Assembly (NCBI GenBank): GCA_963734595.1
Contig: CAVTHV010000026.1
Coordinates: 354,075-418,074, forward strand
From: CAKKQX01 sp963734595
GTDB lineage: Bacteria; Pseudomonadota; Gammaproteobacteria; Burkholderiales; SG8-41
Direction of reading: 5' to 3'
Length of the DNA: 64,000 nucleotides
Made by a program: the position numbers and the translations under genes. Numbering within the stretch: the stretch's first letter is position 1; every line of letters starts with the position of its first letter. Under the pieces are notes generated by a model. The model searched no databases, was not told where the DNA came from, and saw nothing but the letters and a program-made list of their open reading frames with translations. Of this stretch, positions 59,257-64,000 are shown in pieces.

Positions 59257-59670
59257 TCAGGGGTTCGGCCCGGTCTCGAGCGCGTGCCCGCTCCCGGTGA
59301 AGCCGGCGATGCCGCCCGCGAGCACGCGCGCGTCGATCCCCTTCTCGTGGAGCAGCTGCGCCGCCCGGGCGCTCGAGTGCTCGTTCGGTCAGCCGCAGTA
59401 GAGGATCGGCAGCTGTATCCGCCGGATCTCCGCGGCGCGGCCGACGACCTGGTCGGCGGGCACGTTCACGGCGCGCGGTATGTGACCGGCGGCGTACGCC
59501 TCGGGAGTGCGCACGTCCACGAGGACCGCCTCGTTCCGGGCGACGAGCGCGAGGGCCTCGTCGAGGGTCAGCGGCTTCGCTCCGGGCCCGGTGCCGCCCG
59601 GCCACACCACACAGGAGGCCGCGAGGAGCACGGCGAGGAACGGGACGGCGGGAGCGAGGCGGCACCCCAC
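59257..59670 (-). CDS. Rhodanese-domain lipoprotein, probable selenoprotein (TGA = Sec94)
   Basis: 137 residues reading through a TGA at 59389-59391. A lipoprotein signal (VPFLAVLLAASC, Cys20) precedes a rhodanese domain: VLVDVRTPEAYAAGHIPRAV, then LPILYCG-U-PNEHSSARAAQ and GIDARVLAGGIAGF. Many homologues have the loop YCxCPNE, so TGA sits exactly where the second Cys is expected (Cys92, Sec94). The homologous frame continues 43 residues past the TGA to the real stop. A hairpin follows the UGA. The start is GTG with TATCAT 6 nt before it (leaderless). It would act as a surface sulfur- or selenium-transfer or redox protein. Divergent from the class V aminotransferase gene. A truncated rhodanese is the alternative. 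Confidence 0.85.
59350..59382 (-). promoter_or_regulatory. Candidate bacterial SECIS hairpin of the rhodanese gene
   Basis: Six nt after the UGA, GAGCA (59382-59378) pairs with UGCUC (59354-59350). Inside, GCGCC (59372-59368) pairs with GGCGC (59362-59358) around the loop CGGGC, which starts 21 nt after the UGA and has G at its second position. Geometry fits the usual bacterial SECIS range. Confidence 0.65.
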
Positions 59671-59676
59671 GCGGGG

Positions 59677-59682
59677 ATGATA
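59677..59682 (-). promoter_or_regulatory. -10 box for the leaderless rhodanese gene
   Basis: The minus strand reads TATCAT six nt before the GTG at 59670. On the plus strand a separate TATGCT near 59705 serves the divergent aminotransferase gene. Confidence 0.45.
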
Positions 59683-59731
59683 GCAGCCGGCTCAGCCGCT
59701 GCGATATGCTCGCCGCGGAGGACGACCCCCG

Positions 59732-61072
59732 ATGCTCGACATCCGCCGCATCCGGGAGCAGTTTCCGATCACGCGCCAGCGCTTCCAGGTGATCGGCAGC
59801 CCCGAGCCGCGGCTCCTCGTCTACATGGACCACGGTGCGAGCACCCACCCCCCGACACCGGTGCTCGAGACCTACAAGGACTTCCTCGAGCGCTCGTACG
59901 CGAACGTGCACCGGGGTCGCCACTACCTCTCCGAGATCGCGACCGACCGCTTCGAGCACGTCTCGGACGACATCTTCCGATTCCTGAAGGGCGACCGCTC
60001 GCGCAACACGATCATCCTCTGCAGCAACACGACGCAGGCGCTCGACCTCGCCGCCCACGTCATGGCGCACCGGACGGGGAAGACGCTCGTCTCGATGATG
60101 GAGCACCACTCGAACGACCTGCCGCACCGCGCGCGGGGCACGGTCGTCCACTTCGACGTGAACGACGACGGCACGCTCGACTACGACGACCTCGCGGCGA
60201 AGCTCGCGGCCGGCGGCGTCAAGCTGGTGGCGGTCACGGGCGCCTCGAACGTGACGGGCTACCTGACCGACGTCCACCGGATGGCCCGGATGGCCCACGC
60301 CCACGGCGCGCGGATCCTGCTCGACGCGGCACAGCTCCTCGCCCACGCCCCGATCGACGTACTTCCCGACGACGACCCCGGCCACGTGGACTTCCTCGCC
60401 GGCGCCGGCCACAAGGCCTACGCCCCGTTCGGCTCGTCGTTCCTGTTCGGCCCGACGGACCTCCTCGACGCGGCGCCGCCCTACATCCCCTCCGGCGGGA
60501 CGGTCGTGTACGTGACACCCGACGAGGCCTACTACAAGAAGTCGCCCGACCGGCACGAGGGCGGCACCCCGAACATCGCCGGCGCCGTCGCGCTCGCCGC
60601 CGCGCTGCGCTTCCTCGAGGAGGCCGGGATGGCGGAGGTGCGGGCGCACGAGCTCGAGCTCGTCGAGCGGGCGATGGACGGCCTCGCGCGGATTGACGGC
60701 GTGCGCCTCCTCGGCCACCTCGACCCCGCGAAGAGGATCGGCGCGCTCGCCCTCGTGATCGACGGGGTGCCCCACGAGCTCGCGGCGAGCATCCTCAACC
60801 GCGAGGCGGCGATCGCAGTGCGCAACGGCTGCTTCTGTGCGCACCCGTACCTCCACCGCCTCCTCGGCCTCACCGACACGACCGAGCTGCGCCGCCGCCT
60901 CGTGGCCGGCGAGGAGGTGGACCTGCCGGGCGCCGTGCGGCCGAGCTTCGGGATCTTCAACGACGAGCCCGAGGTCGACGAGCTTCTCCGCATGATCGGG
61001 GTCATCCGCGACCGGGCGTGGAAGGGCGAGTACCGGGACATCCCCGGCGCCGCTGCGTGCAAGGAGCTGTAG
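59732..61072 (+). CDS. Class V aminotransferase, cysteine desulfurase/selenocysteine lyase-like
   Basis: 446 residues. YMDHGASTHPPTPVLETYKD, FLERSYANVHRGRHYLS, ILCSNTTQALDLA, SMMEHHSNDLPH (His stacking on PLP) and ILLDAAQLLAHAP lead to the PLP lysine in AGAGHKAYAPFGSS (Lys228). RNGCFCAHPYLHRLLG aligns with the SufS active-site Cys loop, here with two cysteines (CFC). It probably releases sulfur from cysteine or selenium from selenocysteine. It is divergent from the rhodanese selenoprotein (61-bp gap), which fits a shared sulfur or selenium route. A different class V substrate cannot be excluded. Confidence 0.86.
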   Translation: MLDIRRIREQFPITRQRFQVIGSPEPRLLVYMDHGASTHPPTPVLETYKDFLERSYANVHRGRHYLSEIATDRFEHVSDDIFRFLKGDRSRNTIILCSNTTQALDLAAHVMAHRTGKTLVSMMEHHSNDLPHRARGTVVHFDVNDDGTLDYDDLAAKLAAGGVKLVAVTGASNVTGYLTDVHRMARMAHAHGARILLDAAQLLAHAPIDVLPDDDPGHVDFLAGAGHKAYAPFGSSFLFGPTDLLDAAPPYIPSGGTVVYVTPDEAYYKKSPDRHEGGTPNIAGAVALAAALRFLEEAGMAEVRAHELELVERAMDGLARIDGVRLLGHLDPAKRIGALALVIDGVPHELAASILNREAAIAVRNGCFCAHPYLHRLLGLTDTTELRRRLVAGEEVDLPGAVRPSFGIFNDEPEVDELLRMIGVIRDRAWKGEYRDIPGAAACKEL

Positions 61073-61116
61073 CCTCTCCCGGCGCCCGCGCCGGCGGCAG
61101 ATACGGAGCGACGACC

Positions 61117-63222
61117 ATGACACCGCCCCCCTCCCGCACGACCGGCTTCGCTCTGCTCGCCCTCTCTCTCGCCAGCGCCCTCGCGCTGTCGGCGGCGACC
61201 GCCGCGGGCCAGGCGACCACCACAGCACAGCCGGACGGCGTGACCCGGGCCGCAGGCGGTCGAGGCAAGGCATCCGCGTCCGTCTCCGCGCCGGCCGCGA
61301 CCCAGGACCTCGCCTCGCCCGACGGCCGCCTCCGCGCCACGATCACGGTCGGCGACGACGTGCGCTACGCCCTCGCGGTGGACGGCCGGCCGGTGCTCCT
61401 GCCCGCACGCGTGTCGATGACCCTCGGCGACGGCCGCGTCCTCGGCCGCGGCGCGAGGCTCGTGCGCGCGGACCGTTGCGACCTCGACGAGACGATCCCG
61501 ACTCCGCACGGCAAGCGCTCGTCGGTCCGCAACCGCGCCGCAGAGCTGGCACTCGTCCTCTCGGACGGCGCCACCCTGCGCGCCCGCGCGTACGACGACG
61601 GCCTCGCCCTGCGCTGGGAGACGGCCCTGCCCGGCCGCATCCACGTGCTCGACGAGGGCTTCACGGTCGCGTTCCCGGCGGAGCCCACGGCCACGTTCCT
61701 ATCCGGCAGCGGAGCTCACCACTCCTACGAGGGGCTGTGGCGGCACGAGCCGATCGGCGCGATCGGCAGCTGGGGCGACGGGGCGCCCTCGACGGCCTCG
61801 CTGCCGCTCGTCTTCGACCTCGACGGCGGCGCCAAGCTGGCGCTCCTGCAGGCGGACCTCGACGACTACCCGGCGATGTACCTCGGCTACCACGTGAGCG
61901 TCCCCCGGCACATGCGGGCCGTCTTCCCTCGCCGGGCGCTCACCGAAGCCGCCGGCGGGTTCCAGAACTTCGACCTGCAGGTCACCTCGAGGGCGGCCGA
62001 CATCGCGGAGACGACGGGGACGCGCACGTTCCCGTGGCGCGCGTTCGTCTACGCGCGGAAGGACGCTGACCTCCTCGCGAGCGACATGGTGACGCGGCTC
62101 GGCAAGCCGCCCGCGCCGGGGGCCGACTTCTCCTGGGTGAAGCCGGGCAAGGTCGTCTGGGACTACTGGGCGAACTGGAACCTGGAGGGCGTCGACTTCC
62201 CCGCCGGCCGGAACGACCAGACCTTCCGGTACCACGTCGACTTCGCCGCGCGGAACGACTTCCCGTACGTGAACGTCGACTGGATGTGGTCGGACCCGAA
62301 CGACCTCTTCGCCGCGAACCCGGACGTCGACGTGCCGGCCCTCGTCCAGTACGCACGGGGCAAGGGCGTCGGCATCTTCGTCTGGTGCCTGACCCAGACG
62401 CTCGAGCGCCAGCTGCGGCCGGCGATGGACCGGTTCCAGAAGTGGGGCGTCGCCGGGCTCAAGATCGACTTCTTCGACCGCGACGACCAGCGGATGATCG
62501 GCCTCTACCGCCGGTTCGCCGAGGAGGCCGCGAGGCGCAAGCTCCTCGTCCTCTTCCACGGGGCGACTCCGCCGTGGGGCCTCTCGCGCGAGCTGCCGAA
62601 CGTGATGGGCTACGAGGCCGTGCGCGGCCTCGAGTACGACAAGTTCAACGAGCAGGGCTCGACGCCGCCGCACGAGGTCACGATCCCGTACACGCGCATG
62701 CTGGCCGGGCCGATGGACTTCACGCCGGGCTCGATGCGCGCGCTCAGCCGGGCGAACTGGAAGGCGGTCGGCGACCTGCCGTCCAGCCAGGGGACGCTCG
62801 CGCGCCAGCTCGCGATGTACGTGATGTACGACACGTCCATCCCGATGCTCTCCGACATGCCGACCGCGTACGAGCGCGAGGCGAGCGCGCTCGAGTTCCT
62901 GAAGGCCGTCCCGACGACCTGGGACGAGACGGTCGGCCTCGACGGAAAGATCGGAGAGTGGGCGCTCCTCGCCCGACGGAAGGACGGCGAGTGGTGGGTG
63001 GCGGCGATGACGGACTGGAGCCGGCGCACGATCGAGGTGCCGACCGCCTCGTTCCTCGCGCCGGGCGCCTGGGAGGCCACGACCTGGTCCGACGGCCCGA
63101 ACGCCGACAAGGTGGGCACCGACTACCGGCGCACGACCGCCGGCGTCACCTCCGGCGAGCGGCTGCGGCTCGACCTCGCGCCCGGCGGCGGCGCGGTGCT
63201 GCGGCTGCGGCCGAAGGAGTAG
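61117..63222 (+). CDS. Secreted glycoside hydrolase family 97 protein
   Basis: 701 residues with a signal peptide (MTPPPSRTTGFALLALSLAS, cleavage near AAGQA). The N-terminal beta-sandwich (about 60-310) has LASPDGRLRATI and ALRWETALPG. The TIM barrel has WVKPGKVVWDYWANWN, YVNVDWMWSDP, GLKIDFFDRDDQRM, HGATPPWGLSRELPNVMGYE and AVRGLEYDKFN, as in GH97 (SusB-like). A C-terminal beta domain ends at VLRLRPKE. The family contains alpha-glucosidases and alpha-galactosidases; which applies here needs alignment. It starts 44 bp after the aminotransferase gene. Confidence 0.92.
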   Translation: MTPPPSRTTGFALLALSLASALALSAATAAGQATTTAQPDGVTRAAGGRGKASASVSAPAATQDLASPDGRLRATITVGDDVRYALAVDGRPVLLPARVSMTLGDGRVLGRGARLVRADRCDLDETIPTPHGKRSSVRNRAAELALVLSDGATLRARAYDDGLALRWETALPGRIHVLDEGFTVAFPAEPTATFLSGSGAHHSYEGLWRHEPIGAIGSWGDGAPSTASLPLVFDLDGGAKLALLQADLDDYPAMYLGYHVSVPRHMRAVFPRRALTEAAGGFQNFDLQVTSRAADIAETTGTRTFPWRAFVYARKDADLLASDMVTRLGKPPAPGADFSWVKPGKVVWDYWANWNLEGVDFPAGRNDQTFRYHVDFAARNDFPYVNVDWMWSDPNDLFAANPDVDVPALVQYARGKGVGIFVWCLTQTLERQLRPAMDRFQKWGVAGLKIDFFDRDDQRMIGLYRRFAEEAARRKLLVLFHGATPPWGLSRELPNVMGYEAVRGLEYDKFNEQGSTPPHEVTIPYTRMLAGPMDFTPGSMRALSRANWKAVGDLPSSQGTLARQLAMYVMYDTSIPMLSDMPTAYEREASALEFLKAVPTTWDETVGLDGKIGEWALLARRKDGEWWVAAMTDWSRRTIEVPTASFLAPGAWEATTWSDGPNADKVGTDYRRTTAGVTSGERLRLDLAPGGGAVLRLRPKE

Positions 63223-63237
63223 AGACGACGCCAGCGA

Positions 63238-63968
63238 GTGAGGAGCGGTCGCGCCGGGCGGCCGCGCGTCGAGGTGCGCCGCGTCCACGGTGCGCTCGAG
63301 CTGCGCGTCGACGGCACCCTCGCCTCGCTGCATCGTCCGGGCGGCGCGCTCACCGGGCCGGTGTGGTGGGCGCTCGCTGCCCCGTGCTGATCGTGCCGGC
63401 GAAGCGCCGCCGGCGCGTGCTGCTTCTCGGCCTCGCCGCCGGCAGCGTCGCCCGCGCGCTGCGAGCGCTCGACGCCGGGGCGGAGATCGTCGGCGTCGAC
63501 TTCGACGCGGAGGTCGTGCGCCTCGCTCGACGTCACTTCGGCCTCGACGCGCTGCGCCTCGAGCTCGTCGTCGACGACGCGGCGCGCTACCTCCGGCGCG
63601 AGCGCCGGCGGTTCGACCTCGTGGTCGAGGACCTCTTCGTGGGCCCGTCGCGCTCGGTGCGCAAGCCGGACTGGGTGCTCGACGAGGGCTACCGGCTGAT
63701 CGCCCGGAGGCTCGCCCCGGGCGGCGCCTTCGTCTCCAACACGATCCACGAGATGCCGGCGGTCGTGCGCGCCGCGCGCGTCTTCGGCGGCCGGGTCGTG
63801 TCGCTCGACGTGGCCGGCCACCACAACCGGATCGTGGTGGCCGGAACGCGCGTCCCCGAACCCCGCGAGCTTCGGCGCACGCTCGCCGCCGACGGCCGGC
63901 TCGACGCGATGCTCGACCGGGTCGCGATCCGGGCGCGCCTCGCGCCGCCTCGTCAGCGCCTCACGTAG
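63238..63968 (+). pseudogene. Spermidine-synthase-like methyltransferase-fold protein, one frameshift
   Basis: About 243 residues once one C is restored to a C-run near 63383. The first frame gives VEVRRVHGALELRVDGTLAS then LHRPGGALTGPVWWALAAP. The second gives RRVLLLGLAAGSVARALRAL (SAM-type glycine loop), IVGVDFDAEVVRLARRHFG, VVDDAARYLRRE, FDLVVEDLFVGPSR and FVSNTIHEMPAVVR. It resembles SpeE-like fused-fold proteins, but no aminopropyl-transfer residue can be confirmed. GTG start at 63238, 15 bp after GH97. The homopolymer context suggests a sequence error. Confidence 0.7.
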
Positions 63969-64000
63969 GCGTTCCAGATCCGGAGGAGCTCGACGCCCGA
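63953..64000 (-). CDS. Possible C-terminal end of a gene continuing beyond the window
   Basis: The minus strand is open from the last base and reads SGVELLRIWNAYVRR before TGA, overlapping the convergent end of the spermidine-synthase-like gene. It looks like a real C-terminus but is too short to identify. Confidence 0.35.
   Translation of the reverse strand, partial: SGVELLRIWNAYVRR

Noticed and set aside
1..64000. tRNA, rRNA, CRISPR arrays, transposases, phage genes
   Set aside because: Intergenic gaps were read for cloverleaf ends, spaced repeats and insertion-sequence signatures. None was seen beyond the hairpin elements and the 31-nt repeats described.

Overview
High-GC (about 70%) chromosomal DNA from a diderm bacterium. 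The lineage is probably Acidobacteriota-like or a neighbouring phylum, inferred from gene style only (YfhO and ArnT-like membrane glycosyltransferases, DUF4097 proteins, a Tricorn-type protease, DDAH, DUF3179). An OmpP1/FadL-like barrel, lipoproteins and a YbbAP-type ABC exporter indicate an outer membrane. I see no rRNA, tRNA, CRISPR array, transposase or prophage. The window reads as core chromosome with a few accessory modules.

Layout. 1-5.1 kb: the end of purD, a secreted OB/Ig-like protein, a class II cyclic-nucleotide phosphodiesterase, an intergenic double repeat, and ftsX and ftsE separated by udk on the other strand. 5.2-10.2 kb: a YheT-type hydrolase, then tesA divergent from ybbA-ybbP. 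10.2-14.6 kb: a DUF3179 protein with an in-frame TGA (probable selenoprotein), a cyclophilin, a PfkB kinase and purF. 14.7-24.3 kb: YfhO, a clan-A glycosidase, a sterol-desaturase-family protein, purB, a bactofilin-like membrane protein behind a tiny Tat-leader ORF, and malic enzyme. 24.3-31.3 kb: a frameshift-ridden sensor kinase coupled to a periplasmic-binding lipoprotein, a YycJ-type hydrolase, an M16 peptidase and a membrane protein. 31.3-40.1 kb: an SGNH-glycosyltransferase-SGNH operon, an OmpP1/FadL-like protein, an alkaline-phosphatase-family membrane enzyme and a second glycosyltransferase. 40.1-48.8 kb: two ECF sigma/anti-sigma pairs, the second followed by two DUF4097 proteins, with an NFACT-R domain protein, a glyoxalase-fold protein and a PLP decarboxylase between them. 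49-52.7 kb: an SNF2 helicase and SWIM protein full of single-base frameshifts. 53-64 kb: a Tricorn homologue, DDAH, a GT2-GtrA fusion, thiol peroxidase, a rhodanese lipoprotein with an in-frame TGA (second probable selenoprotein), a class V aminotransferase, GH97 and a spermidine-synthase-like protein.

Main results. Two genes have a TGA at a conserved redox cysteine position, full homology on both sides, and a SECIS-like hairpin just downstream. The rhodanese one is divergent from a cysteine desulfurase/selenocysteine lyase-like gene and close to thiol peroxidase, which suggests a sulfur/selenium redox neighbourhood. Seven genes, many with GTG starts, have a TANNNT box 5-8 nt before the start codon, which predicts leaderless mRNAs. 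One such box is a perfect palindrome serving ftsX and udk at once. At least three intergenic regions carry a shared element made of a perfect or near-perfect hairpin with variable stem sequence plus a conserved pyrimidine-rich tail.

Quality. Two islands (about 24.75-25.97 kb and 49.6-52.3 kb) contain many net +1 shifts with intact coding on both sides. Isolated homopolymer shifts occur near 42.65, 42.82, 54.92 and 63.38 kb. I read these as sequence errors and annotated whole genes across them.
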